Translations under genes and position numbers: made by a program
Notes under the pieces: generated by a model
What the model saw: the letters and a program-made list of their open reading frames with translations, nothing else
Databases searched by the model: none
Told to the model about the DNA's origin: nothing
Part shown: piece by piece, positions 24,740 to 32,376 of the stretch
How positions within the stretch are numbered: position 1 is the first letter of the stretch
Layout: each line of letters begins with the position of its first letter
Source: Caulobacter sp.
GTDB taxonomy: Bacteria > Pseudomonadota > Alphaproteobacteria > Caulobacterales > Caulobacteraceae
Assembly (NCBI GenBank): GCA_029866155.1
Contig: JARWZW010000070.1
Coordinates: forward strand, 1 to 33,838
Direction: 5' to 3'
Length of the DNA stretch: 33,838 bases

Positions 24740-25371
24740 CAGGCCTCCGCTGCGTCCACATGGACCAGGGTCCAGTTGGGATCCCGGGAGGTGACGTCCC
24801 GCTCGAAGGTCCAGAGTTCGGCCGTCCGGCGATCATCGATCGCCTCCCCTTCCGGACCCTTGGACCGGGCCCGGAATTCGGCGAGGAAGCGCACCACAAC
24901 CCGGGCCTGGTCGCCATCCATATGGGCCGACTCCAGATCGGCCCGGGGCGGCTGGAGGAACTCGACGGTTTCGGTGACGCCCTGGGTCTCGCGCTGCCCG
25001 ATGGCGCCTTCAAAATTGTCATAGATGGGCGGTGACAGCAGGGGCTTCAGATCATCACGACGCCCCTCATGGAAGGCTGAAACGACCCGCTGGTAGGCAG
25101 ACCGAGCGCCGGACAGAAAGGCGCCGACATCAAACCCGGGATCCCGGGCCCGCAAGGCGGCCAATCCCGTCAGGACCACTCCATCTGGCAGCGGCTCCTG
25201 TTCAGGCTCCGCGGAAGGGGGCTTTGTCCCCTTGCCCGCAAGGGCCTCCCGCTTGGCGTCCTCGGGCTGTCGGCCAACCCGCCGGCCGAGCACCGAATAG
25301 AGCTGGTAGAGCACCACGCCCGCGAGCACGGCGAAAATAATGAGCTGAAGGGTCTGGTTCAAAACGAACAC
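24739..25371 (-). CDS. Tim44/TimA-domain membrane protein
   Basis: A 210-residue protein with one N-terminal membrane helix (LQLIIFAVLAGVVLYQLYSV, about 8-28) and a C-terminal Tim44-like domain (about 85-205) containing DVGAFLSGARSAYQRVVSAF and DNWTLVHVD-type ending (DPNWTLVHVDAAEA). In mitochondria Tim44 tethers Hsp70 to the import pore; the alphaproteobacterial homologue (TimA) is membrane-attached with an unclear role. Start is GTG 25371. It heads the tim44-mltA-smr operon, divergent from secB with a 181-bp gap that must hold both promoters. Confidence 0.88.
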   Translation of the reverse strand: MFVLNQTLQLIIFAVLAGVVLYQLYSVLGRRVGRQPEDAKREALAGKGTKPPSAEPEQEPLPDGVVLTGLAALRARDPGFDVGAFLSGARSAYQRVVSAFHEGRRDDLKPLLSPPIYDNFEGAIGQRETQGVTETVEFLQPPRADLESAHMDGDQARVVVRFLAEFRARSKGPEGEAIDDRRTAELWTFERDVTSRDPNWTLVHVDAAEA

Positions 25372-25552
25372 CGAAACGCTGGGAGAGGGGTCTGGGAGAG
25401 GATATAGGGTATCGAAGGGGCTGCGTCAGCGTCTGGCTGTAGACGCAATTGTCTCGACAAGTCTTTAAGGCCTGTGAGGGGCCTGCCGTTGCGCCCGAAA
25501 GGGCCGCGTGATAGCAGCCCCGCCTCGCCTCCCTTGACGAAAGTCCCTTTGC

Positions 25553-26068
25553 ATGTCCGACACCGAAACTGGCGCAGCCGGCCCCGTGGAAAATGGCGCT
25601 GGCGACCTGACCGGCCCCGGAATCCGGGTTCTGGCCCAGTTCACCCGTGACCTGTCCTTTGAAAATCCCCGGGCCCCGGAGTCCTTGCGGGCCGTCGGTG
25701 ACGCTCCGCAGATCGACATCGGCGTGGAGCTGAACGCCCGGGGTCGTGGTGACGGCCTGTTCGAGGTTGACCTGAAACTCAATGTCGACGCCAAGCGGGC
25801 CGGTGAGCCAGCCTTCAATATCGAGCTGGTCTATGGCGGCCTGTTCCAGGTCCAGGGCATTACCGAAGCCGATCTCGAGCCGGTCCTGATGATCGAGGCT
25901 CCCCGTTTCCTCTTCCCCTTCGCCCGCCGCATCATCGCCGATCTGACGACCGACGGCGGGTTCCCGCCCTTCATGATGGAGCCGATCGATTTCGTCGGCA
26001 TCTACCAGGCCCGTCGGGATCAGGCCGCCGCTGCTGCAGCCGGCAATGTGGTTATCGGCCAGGCCTGA
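25553..26068 (+). CDS. secB: Protein-export chaperone SecB
   Basis: A 171-residue tetrameric cytosolic chaperone that keeps preproteins unfolded and passes them to SecA. Core signatures: [40 protein letters not shown], the acidic-aromatic strand [13 protein letters not shown], and [19 protein letters not shown] followed by [17 protein letters not shown]. The N-terminal 24 residues are a variable Gly/Glu extension and the tail is Ala-rich. Start at ATG 25553. Transcribed alone, convergent with dnaQ. The linkage tim44/mltA/smr-secB-dnaQ is typical of alphaproteobacteria. Confidence 0.97.
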   Translation: MSDTETGAAGPVENGAGDLTGPGIRVLAQFTRDLSFENPRAPESLRAVGDAPQIDIGVELNARGRGDGLFEVDLKLNVDAKRAGEPAFNIELVYGGLFQVQGITEADLEPVLMIEAPRFLFPFARRIIADLTTDGGFPPFMMEPIDFVGIYQARRDQAAAAAAGNVVIGQA

Positions 26069-26075
26069 CCAGCAT

Positions 26076-26089
26076 GGCTGGCGCCAGCC
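26076..26089. repeat. 14-bp palindrome after secB
   Basis: GGCTGGCGCCAGCC is perfectly self-complementary, 7 bases after the secB stop codon, ahead of the larger nested hairpin in the same convergent gap. Confidence 0.45.
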
Positions 26090-26114
26090 AGCCTTGACGG
26101 GAATGGGTCCTGCT

Positions 26115-26161
26115 CGTTCGGTCCGCCCTGGATCACAGGTTCAGGGCGGATAATCCGAACG
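26115..26161. terminator. Nested hairpin between convergent secB and dnaQ
   Basis: Outer arms CGTTCGG (26115-26121) and CCGAACG (26155-26161) enclose inner arms TCCGCCCTG (26122-26130) and CAGGGCGGA (26142-26150), all exact, with a TAAT bulge (26151-26154) and an 11-base loop. It fills the space just before the dnaQ stop. No T-run is present on either strand, so it is a candidate bidirectional transcript end, or a structured 3' barrier, more than a classic intrinsic terminator. Confidence 0.5.
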
Positions 26162-26165
26162 GGTC

Positions 26166-26864
26166 TCAGGCCCGCAGCCAGACAGCCTTGTCCTTCAGGA
26201 CATCGCGGACAAAGGCCTCGTGGGCCATGCGTTCGTCTTCGGTGATGCGGCAGGCCAGGGCCCGAGTCCTGGCCCCGTAGGCCGCCTGCACCGCCGTCGC
26301 AGCCGCCCGGACCGCCATGGCGCTGGTCAGGTCCAGCGCCCGCTCCTTGCCCCCCTGCAGTTCCAGATAGACCTGGGCCAGCAGATTAGCGTCGATCAGC
26401 GCCCCGTGCTTGTCGCGGCTGGCCAGCGAGATCTTCATCCGCTTGCAGAGCGAATCCAGGGAGTTGTACATCCCGGGAAACTTCTTCTTGGCCAGGGCAA
26501 GGGTGTCGATCCATCGCCCTTCCGGCAGGGGCGGCCTCTGGCAACGCGCCAGCTCGGCATTGATGAAGCCCCGGTCGAACGGTGCGTTATGGGCGACCAG
26601 AATGTCCTCCCCGATAAAGGCGAGAAACGCCTCGACCACCTCAGCCTGGTGAAACCGCGGCTTGCCCTGGAGCATGGCCAGGGAGATGCCATGAACCCGC
26701 TCGGCGTCCGGGTCGATGGCCCGGTCCGGATGGACATACTGGTGAAACTCACGCCCGGTGGGGATGTAGTCCACCACCTCCACACAGGCGATCTCGATCA
26801 GCCGGTGACCGGTATTGGGGTCCAGGCCAGTGGTCTCGGTATCAAGAACGATGTGTCGCGCCAT
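26166..26864 (-). CDS. dnaQ: DNA polymerase III epsilon (proofreading) subunit
   Basis: A 232-residue 3'-5' exonuclease of the replicative polymerase core. DEDDh motifs: Exo [12 protein letters not shown] (Asp8, Glu10), Exo [19 protein letters not shown], and Exo [21 protein letters not shown] with the catalytic His. After about residue 180 the tail [18 protein letters not shown] and C-terminal helices would bind the alpha subunit. Start at ATG 26864 (MARHIVLD) is preferred to ATG 26876 because it has a GGA-containing ribosome-binding site at proper distance; it overlaps coaE by 23 bp. Last gene of the ppsR operon. Confidence 0.96.
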   Translation of the reverse strand: MARHIVLDTETTGLDPNTGHRLIEIACVEVVDYIPTGREFHQYVHPDRAIDPDAERVHGISLAMLQGKPRFHQAEVVEAFLAFIGEDILVAHNAPFDRGFINAELARCQRPPLPEGRWIDTLALAKKKFPGMYNSLDSLCKRMKISLASRDKHGALIDANLLAQVYLELQGGKERALDLTSAMAVRAAATAVQAAYGARTRALACRITEDERMAHEAFVRDVLKDKAVWLRA

Positions 26865-27495
26865 CGACCGATCCATCCCCCTGTTCGGCCCGGGCGTCCA
26901 GACGCCGGCGCAGGGTTGCCAACACCTTCCGCACCTGATCCCGGGCAGACTCCAGGCCCTGGCCGGTGTCGATGACAAAATCCGCCCGGGCCCGCTTTTC
27001 CGCATCAGGAAGCTGCCGGGCGAAAATGGCCTCGAACTTCTCCGGCGTCATGCCGGGACGGGCCAGAACCCTCTGTCTCTGCAGATCGGCCGGCGCCGAG
27101 ACCACCACCACGGCCTGGACCGCCTTTTCCCCACCGGTCTCGAACAGCAGCGGGATATCCAGAATAACGATCGGAGCCGCCGCCGCCCGCGCCGTTTCAA
27201 AGAACCCGGTGCGGCTGGCGCCCACCAGGGGATGAACAATGGCTTCCAACTGCTTCATCGCCCAAGGATCATTCAGGACCCTGGCGCCCAGACGGTTGCG
27301 GTCAACGGCTCCGTCCACCACCACATCCTCACCGAAGGCGGCCTGAAGGGGCGCCACCGCCGCGCCACCCTGCGCATAGAGGGCGTGGACGGCGGCGTCT
27401 GCGTCATAGACCGGCACCCCCTCATCGGCGAACATCTGGGCCGTGGTGGACTTGCCCATGCCGATGGACCCGGTCAGACCGACAAGCATCGTCAC
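26842..27495 (-). CDS. coaE: Dephospho-CoA kinase
   Basis: A 217-residue P-loop kinase doing the last step of coenzyme A synthesis (3'-phosphorylation of dephospho-CoA). P-loop [17 protein letters not shown] is near 6-22; VYDADAAVH, the LEAIVHPLV stretch and [16 protein letters not shown] are family landmarks. GTG 27495 overlaps the aroE stop (GTGA); an in-frame ATG at 27489 would drop only two residues and is an equal candidate. Confidence 0.96.
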   Translation of the reverse strand: MTMLVGLTGSIGMGKSTTAQMFADEGVPVYDADAAVHALYAQGGAAVAPLQAAFGEDVVVDGAVDRNRLGARVLNDPWAMKQLEAIVHPLVGASRTGFFETARAAAAPIVILDIPLLFETGGEKAVQAVVVVSAPADLQRQRVLARPGMTPEKFEAIFARQLPDAEKRARADFVIDTGQGLESARDQVRKVLATLRRRLDARAEQGDGSVDGATHRS

Positions 27496-28364
27496 CCTAC
27501 TCCCAGGCTGCGCAGCGCCAGGCCGCGAACATCGACATCCCTCGGAGGCGCAATCCCGAAAAAGGCTTCGAAACTGGGAATCGCCTGGCGAATCAGCATC
27601 TCAAGGCCGTCAACGGTCCTCAGGCCACGGGACCGGGCATCGGCCAGAAGTCCCGTTTCCAGGGGCTTGTAGACCATGTCCATGACCACGGCGCCGGGCC
27701 CCAGACGGGAGAGATCAACCGGCGGTCCCGGCCCCCCGCCCAGACCAAGCGACGTGGCGTTGACCACCAGGCGGGCCTGGTCAAGCAGCGCGGCCGACTG
27801 ATCATAGCGCCAGGCCGAGACCTCGGCCGAAACCTTTCCCGGTCCGTTGCCGCCCAGATCCCCGGCCAGAGCCACTGCCCGTTCCAGGGAACGGTTGACC
27901 AGCCAGACCTGGGGCGCCCCCGCCAGGACCAGAGCCGCCGCCGCGCCCCGGGCCGCCCCCCCCGCCCCGAGGATGACGGTCGGGCCCGCGGTCAGGTCAA
28001 AGACCGGCGCCTGGGCCTCGATGGCCCCGACAAGGCCAGGGCCATCAGTATTGCGGGCGATGATCCGGCCGTCCGGCTGAAACAGCAGGAGATTGGCGGC
28101 CCCGGCCAGTCGGGCCAGAGGATCGGCCTCGTCCGCCAGGGCCAGGGCGGTTTCCTTGAAAGGAATGGTGACGTTCAGTCCCCGGATGGCCCCGCCGCGC
28201 AGACCGGAGACAAGGGCTTCAAATCCTGACTCCCCCGGGGAAAAAGGCACATAGGCCGCGTCCAGGCCGCTGGCCGAAATCCAGGCGTTGTGGATCAACG
28301 GACTGAGGGAGTGGATCACCGGCGAGCCGACCACCCCGGCCACCATGGCGCCGCCTGAAATCAT
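27492..28364 (-). CDS. aroE: Shikimate 5-dehydrogenase
   Basis: A 290-residue NADPH enzyme reducing 3-dehydroshikimate to shikimate in aromatic amino-acid synthesis. Substrate-binding [11 protein letters not shown] and NVTIPFKE (catalytic Lys), then [14 protein letters not shown] with the catalytic Asp, and the NADP site [16 protein letters not shown] are all present; NATSLGLGG and the end motif [19 protein letters not shown] also fit. It overlaps maf by 4 bp (ATGA at 28361-28364). Confidence 0.96.
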   Translation of the reverse strand: MISGGAMVAGVVGSPVIHSLSPLIHNAWISASGLDAAYVPFSPGESGFEALVSGLRGGAIRGLNVTIPFKETALALADEADPLARLAGAANLLLFQPDGRIIARNTDGPGLVGAIEAQAPVFDLTAGPTVILGAGGAARGAAAALVLAGAPQVWLVNRSLERAVALAGDLGGNGPGKVSAEVSAWRYDQSAALLDQARLVVNATSLGLGGGPGPPVDLSRLGPGAVVMDMVYKPLETGLLADARSRGLRTVDGLEMLIRQAIPSFEAFFGIAPPRDVDVRGLALRSLGVG

Positions 28365-28957
28365 GCCGCCAAAACCCCCTGCTCCCGGAAGAAGGCCAGC
28401 AGCCCCACCAGAGGCAGACCCAGGATGGTGAAATAGTCGCCTTCGATCCGGGAGAACAGCTGAACACCTTCATCCTCAAGCCGGTAGCAACCGACCGATC
28501 CCAGGACCGAGTCCCCCTGGCGCGCCAGCCAGTCGTCGAGGAAACGATCGGAGAAGTCGCGCATGGTCAGCCGGGCGCTGGGCGCTGAGTCCCAGACCAC
28601 CACCCCGTCCCTGGCCACCGCCACCGCAGAATGCAGCAGATGGGTCCGGCCGCGCAAAAGGACCAGCCTTTCGCGGGCGGCCTCCAGACTCTCGGCCTTG
28701 TCAAACAGCTGCCCATCAAGATCCAGGGTCTGGTCAGCCCCGATGACCAGGGCGCCGGGCCGCTGCCGTGACACGGCCAGGGCCTTCATCCCGGCCAGGG
28801 CGCGAGCCACACCTGCCGGATCGGCGCCATCGGCCAGGAGGCCGACCTTGGCCAGGGCTTCATCCACACCCGGGGACATGGCTTCATGGGCCAGGCCGGC
28901 GGCGGCGAGGAGGGACCGCCGGGCGCTGCTGGTCGAGGCCAGAACCACCGGTATCAT
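28361..28957 (-). CDS. maf: Maf-family nucleotide pyrophosphatase
   Basis: A 198-residue house-cleaning enzyme hydrolysing non-canonical or modified NTPs (dTTP/UTP or m7GTP type). N-terminal LASTSSARRSLLAAAGL, central VIGADQTLDLDG (the Asp of the Maf active site) and C-terminal IEGDYFTILGLPLVGLLAFF are diagnostic. The subtype (YhdE versus YceF) is not decided here. ATG 28957 overlaps the ppsR stop by 4 bp. It lies second in the origin-proximal operon, its usual place in alphaproteobacteria. Confidence 0.95.
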   Translation of the reverse strand: MIPVVLASTSSARRSLLAAAGLAHEAMSPGVDEALAKVGLLADGADPAGVARALAGMKALAVSRQRPGALVIGADQTLDLDGQLFDKAESLEAARERLVLLRGRTHLLHSAVAVARDGVVVWDSAPSARLTMRDFSDRFLDDWLARQGDSVLGSVGCYRLEDEGVQLFSRIEGDYFTILGLPLVGLLAFFREQGVLAA

Positions 28958-29802
28958 GCAAGGACCTCCACCTGGGCGCGGCCGCCATTCAGCAGATTGA
29001 TGATCCCCGCGGCGGTCTCCTCGACCGACCGCCGCGTGACGTCGATAACCGGCCATCCGTGGCGTTCGAACAGCCGCCGGGCATGGATGATCTCCTGCCG
29101 GACCTGATCGATATCGGCATAGTCCGAGCCCCGGTCCTCTTTCAGCGAAAGGAGGCGGTTGCGCCGGATCTGGACCAGGCGGTCCGGCGAGGTGATCAGC
29201 CCGACCACCAGGGTGTTCTTCAACGCCAGTAACTGTTCAGGCGCCGGCATGTGGGGCACCAGAGGCACATTGGCCGCGCGGATTCCGCGGTGAGCCAGAT
29301 AGATGCAGGTCGGGGTCTTGGAGGTGCGGGATACCCCGACCAGAACCACGTCGGCCAGGGACAGGTCTCTCACGCCCTGACCGTCATCATGGCCTATGGC
29401 GTAGTTCAGGGCTTCCATCCGGTCGAAATAGTCGTTGTCCAGGGCATGCTGGGCGCCGACGCGGGCGGAGATGGCGACCCCAAGGTAACGGCTCATCGAG
29501 GCCATGACCGGGTCCAGCGGTGCGATACAGGGCATCTCCAGCCGCCTGCAGCCCTCCTCCAGAGCTGTCCTGAGACCGCTCTCTGCAATGGTGTGCATGA
29601 CGATGCCAGGCGCTGCGGCGATCTCCTCCAGGGCCCGCTCCATCTGACGCGGCGATCGGACCAGGGCATAGATATGTTCGATGGGCAGGGTGTCAGTGAA
29701 CCGGGCGCAGACGGCGCGCGCCATGGCGTTCAGGGTCTCACCGGTGGAATCGGAGACCAGATGAACGTGGAAATAGGTGGCGATCCGGGGCGGCGGGGTC
29801 AT
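28954..29802 (-). CDS. ppsR: Pyruvate, phosphate dikinase regulatory protein (DUF299)
   Basis: A 282-residue bifunctional kinase/pyrophosphorylase that switches PPDK or PEP synthase off (ADP-dependent Thr phosphorylation) and on (Pi-dependent removal). N-terminus YFHVHLVSDSTGETLNAMAR and the unusual P-loop GVSRTSKTPTCIYLAHRG (156-173) identify the family. In Caulobacter this family (RP001) is the gene directly beside the chromosomal origin, opposite hemE, and the same is true here. It heads a five-gene operon, ppsR-maf-aroE-coaE-dnaQ, with 4-bp overlaps at three junctions and 23 bp at the last. Its promoter must lie in the origin region, near the CtrA box at 29857-29871. Confidence 0.95.
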   Translation of the reverse strand: MTPPPRIATYFHVHLVSDSTGETLNAMARAVCARFTDTLPIEHIYALVRSPRQMERALEEIAAAPGIVMHTIAESGLRTALEEGCRRLEMPCIAPLDPVMASMSRYLGVAISARVGAQHALDNDYFDRMEALNYAIGHDDGQGVRDLSLADVVLVGVSRTSKTPTCIYLAHRGIRAANVPLVPHMPAPEQLLALKNTLVVGLITSPDRLVQIRRNRLLSLKEDRGSDYADIDQVRQEIIHARRLFERHGWPVIDVTRRSVEETAAGIINLLNGGRAQVEVLA

Positions 29803-29843
29803 CGGTCACATCCTTTAGAGCGCGCCGCGCAGCCCTGCCAGTC

Positions 29844-29852
29844 TGTGGATGG
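29844..29852 (-). promoter_or_regulatory. DnaA-like box beside left CtrA box
   Basis: TGTGGATGG; its complement CCATCCACA differs from TTATCCACA in the first two bases but keeps ATCCACA. It ends 4 bp before the left CtrA box, so DnaA and CtrA could compete here. Confidence 0.5.
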
Positions 29853-29856
29853 GTCG

Positions 29857-29871
29857 TTAACACTTCGTTAA
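29857..29871. promoter_or_regulatory. CtrA box, left
   Basis: TTAACACTTCGTTAA is an exact TTAA-N7-TTAA, and is followed by C as in the Caulobacter TTAAC half-site. It lies 55 bp upstream of the ppsR start, at the left edge of the predicted origin. CtrA-P bound here would repress initiation and may regulate the ppsR operon. Confidence 0.8.
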
Positions 29872-30109
29872 CCCGTCCCCAACCATCCCCCGGTCCGGGA
29901 CCCTGGACGGCCGGCCGGAGGACAGACGGCCCTTTTCGAGTCCATCCGTCAACAGGCCTGACCCGCCATGCTACCGAACCCCGACTCCGAAGCCGTCTGG
30001 ATCGGGAAACTACCTATCCCCAAACTGTCCGCACCTGGCCCTGGACCTCGTCCCTTCAGACTCAAGGACTTGGACGGTCATGCACGGAACTCACAACATC
30101 GATGAAACC

Positions 30110-30118
30110 TGTGGATCA
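30110..30118 (-). promoter_or_regulatory. DnaA box, near consensus
   Basis: TGTGGATCA; complement TGATCCACA differs from TTATCCACA at one base only and equals the 'G-box' form I recall from Caulobacter origins. It is the best DnaA site in the gap, between the two CtrA boxes. Confidence 0.7.
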
Positions 30119-30206
30119 AGATCGGGACGAACGCCCCTGGGCGGTGGGTCTCCAGGTCAACCCGGCGGCTATCCCCGTTTTGCTCCGGCCCTGCTTCCTA
30201 CTACCC

Positions 30207-30236
30207 TTCAAACTTAATCTCTTATTAAGACTCTAA
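30207..30236. other. AT-rich patch, candidate unwinding element
   Basis: Only 7 of 30 bases are G or C, against about two thirds in the surroundings. It contains the inverted repeat CTTAAT / ATTAAG with a 5-base spacer, the right CtrA box and a GANTC site. It could be where DnaA opens the strands, or the AT-rich hemE promoter, or both. Confidence 0.5.
30214..30228. promoter_or_regulatory. CtrA box, right (hemE side)
   Basis: TTAATCTCTTATTAA is an exact TTAA-N7-TTAA, 50 bp before the hemE ATG, inside the AT-rich patch and directly followed by GACTC (30229-30233), a CcrM site. In Caulobacter, CtrA sites overlap a hemE promoter inside the origin; this one is placed alike. Confidence 0.8.
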
Positions 30237-30278
30237 GAGGGGTCTTGCCTGAAAGCCCGCCGAGCGGGAGAAGGCGCC

Positions 30279-31307
30279 ATGACCCAGACAGCTCCCGCTC
30301 CCCTGCTCCGCGTCCTGGCCGGCGAAACCCTGAACAGCCCACCCATCTGGTTCATGCGCCAAGCGGGTCGCTATCTTCCTGAATACCGCGCGCTCAGGGC
30401 CAGGGCCCCCGATTTCATAGCCTTCTGTCATAACAGCGAGATGGCGGCCGAAGCGACCCTCCAGCCCCTGCGCCGGTTTCCCTTCGACGCCGCCATTGTC
30501 TTTGCAGACATCCTGCTGATCCCCGGCGCCCTGGGACAGAAGGTCTGGTTCGAGGCGGGAGAAGGTCCGCGACTGGGTGAACTGCCCAGCCTGGACGCCA
30601 TGGCCGCGGAAATCGACGCCTCGACCGGGCGGCTGGCCAATATCGGAAAGACCCTGTCCCTGGTGAAGGCGCAGCTGGCCCCGGACAAGACGCTGATCGG
30701 CTTTGCCGGGGCTCCCTGGACGGTCGGGAGCTACATGATCGAGGGCGGATCCTCTGATCGCAGCCGGGCCCGGACCTATGCCTACGAGCATCCGGCCGCC
30801 ATGGACCGGCTGATGGATATCCTCTCCGAAAGCACCGCCCGATACCTGGCCATGCAGGCGGACTCCGGGGCGGAAGTGCTCAAGCTGTTCGAGAGCTGGG
30901 CGGAGGGCCTGCCGGAAGACCTGTTCGAACGTCTGGTGATCCGTCCGCACCGGATGATCGTCCAGAGGCTCAAGGAGCTGGGCGTGACGGCCCCGGTCAT
31001 CGGCTTTCCGCGCGGGGCCGCAGCCTATGCCGAGCGCTATGCCGCCGAGGTGGATGTGGCCGCGGTGGCCCTCGACACAGCCGCCCCGGCTGGCCTCGGC
31101 CAGAGGCTGCAGAAGACCCATGCCATCCAGGGCGCCCTTGACCCGCTGTTGCTTCGGGCCGGCGGACCGGGTCTGGAGCGGCGGGTCGACGAATTGCTCG
31201 CCCAGTGGGGGGGCGGCCGCTACATTTTCAATCTCGGACACGGCATCCTGCCCGACACCCCGATCGCCCATGTGGAACAGGTCTTGAAACAGGTCACCGG
31301 ACGATGA
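30279..31307 (+). CDS. hemE: Uroporphyrinogen decarboxylase
   Basis: A 342-residue cytosolic enzyme removing four carboxylates from uroporphyrinogen III to give coproporphyrinogen III. Diagnostic N-terminal IWFMRQAGRYLPEYRALRAR, catalytic-site AAIVFADILLIPGALG, and LIGFAGAPWTVGSYMIEGG, then FNLGHGILPDTP near the end. GGAGAAGG stands before the ATG at 30279. First gene of hemE-hemH-hemJ, overlapping hemH by the ATGA tetranucleotide; it directly borders the predicted origin, and its promoter must lie in the CtrA-box region. Confidence 0.97.
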   Translation: MTQTAPAPLLRVLAGETLNSPPIWFMRQAGRYLPEYRALRARAPDFIAFCHNSEMAAEATLQPLRRFPFDAAIVFADILLIPGALGQKVWFEAGEGPRLGELPSLDAMAAEIDASTGRLANIGKTLSLVKAQLAPDKTLIGFAGAPWTVGSYMIEGGSSDRSRARTYAYEHPAAMDRLMDILSESTARYLAMQADSGAEVLKLFESWAEGLPEDLFERLVIRPHRMIVQRLKELGVTAPVIGFPRGAAAYAERYAAEVDVAAVALDTAAPAGLGQRLQKTHAIQGALDPLLLRAGGPGLERRVDELLAQWGGGRYIFNLGHGILPDTPIAHVEQVLKQVTGR

Positions 31308-32338
31308 GTCCAACCGCCCCGCGACGGATCGCCCTGGTCCTGTTCAACCTCGGCGGACCGGACGGTCCCGACGCCGTCGAGCCGTTCCTGTTCAACCTTT
31401 TCAATGACCCGGCCATCATTGGACTGCCGGGACTGTTCCGTACGCCCCTGGCCAGGCTGGTGTCTCGCCGCCGGGCGCCCTTCGCCCGGGCCAATTACGA
31501 CCTGATGGGCGGTGGATCGCCCCTTTTGCCGGAAACCCGCAAACAGGCCGACGCCCTGGTGACAGACCTCTCCGCCCGCCTGCCCGGCGATCTGGTCCAG
31601 GCCTTTATCGCCATGCGCTACTGGCATCCCATGACCGAAGAGACGGCCGCCGAGGTGGCCGCCTTCGCGCCTGACGAGATTCTGCTCTTGCCCCTGTACC
31701 CGCAGTTCTCCACCACCACCACAGGCTCTTCGGTCGAGGCTTGGAACAAGGCCTACCGGGGCGCGGGACGAAGCCGGACCCTTTGCTGCTGGCCCGCAGG
31801 CGAGGCCCTGGTCGAGGCGCATGCCCGCCTGATCCAGACCGCCTATGACAAGGCGGGTCGGCCGGGCCCGGCCCGTCTGCTGTTTTCCGCCCATGGCCTG
31901 CCTGAAAAGGTCATCAAGGGCGGCGATCCCTACCAGGCCCAGGTCGAGGCCACGGCCGCCGCCGTGGCGGCCAGGCTGGGCGAGGGCTGGGACTGGCGGG
32001 TGACCTATCAGAGCCGGGTCGGCCCCCTGAAATGGATCGGCCCCAACACCGAGGACGAGATCCGGTCCGCCGCCGCCGAGGGGCTGGCCATCGTGATCAC
32101 CCCCATCGCCTTCGTCTCCGAACATGTCGAGACCCTGGTCGAGCTGGACATCGAATATGGCGAGGTGGCCCACAAGGCTGGCTGTCCGGCCTATGTCCGG
32201 GTCCCGGCCCTGGGTCCTGATCCCGGCTTCATCGGCGGCCTGGCCGAGGCTGCCGTCGCCGCCCTGGAACGATCCGGCACGGAATCCGACGGCTCTTTCC
32301 GCTGCGCCGGCTGGAAGAAATGTCCGAGAGCGGCCTGA
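31304..32338 (+). CDS. hemH: Ferrochelatase, likely [2Fe-2S] type
   Basis: A 344-residue enzyme inserting iron into protoporphyrin IX. Landmarks: LVLFNLGGPDGPDAVEPFLF, AMRYWHPMT, LLPLYPQFSTTTTGSS, catalytic His in LFSAHGLPEKV and Glu in VSEHVETLVELDIEY. The C-terminus carries GCPAYVR and FRCAGWKKCPRAA, a Cys set like the C-terminal cluster ligands reported for Caulobacter-type [2Fe-2S] ferrochelatases. Start ATG 31304 overlaps hemE. An extra Cys pair (TLCCWPAG) lies mid-protein. Confidence 0.96.
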   Translation: MSPTAPRRIALVLFNLGGPDGPDAVEPFLFNLFNDPAIIGLPGLFRTPLARLVSRRRAPFARANYDLMGGGSPLLPETRKQADALVTDLSARLPGDLVQAFIAMRYWHPMTEETAAEVAAFAPDEILLLPLYPQFSTTTTGSSVEAWNKAYRGAGRSRTLCCWPAGEALVEAHARLIQTAYDKAGRPGPARLLFSAHGLPEKVIKGGDPYQAQVEATAAAVAARLGEGWDWRVTYQSRVGPLKWIGPNTEDEIRSAAAEGLAIVITPIAFVSEHVETLVELDIEYGEVAHKAGCPAYVRVPALGPDPGFIGGLAEAAVAALERSGTESDGSFRCAGWKKCPRAA

Positions 32339-32376
32339 ACCGCCGCGACCCCTGTCTGCATGGATGACGATCAGCG

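Larger units (their letters stand above)
29803..30278. other. oriC: Predicted chromosomal replication origin (Cori-type)
   Basis: This 476-bp gap between divergent ppsR and hemE is the only non-coding stretch over 300 bp in the window. It holds two full CtrA boxes near its two ends (29857-29871, 30214-30228), a near-consensus DnaA box TGTGGATCA (30110-30118), a weaker one TGTGGATGG (29844-29852), three ATCCCC repeats (29885, 30016, 30171), four GANTC sites (29938, 29983, 30059, 30229) and an AT-rich patch (30207-30236, 7 of 30 G+C). The ppsR-hemE location is the known place of the Caulobacter crescentus origin. Genes on both sides point away. No clear IHF site was found. Confidence 0.88.

Noticed and set aside
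23597..25024. 475-codon open frame on the plus strand over mltA and tim44
   Set aside because: Antisense shadow of two recognised genes; no start context or family resemblance.
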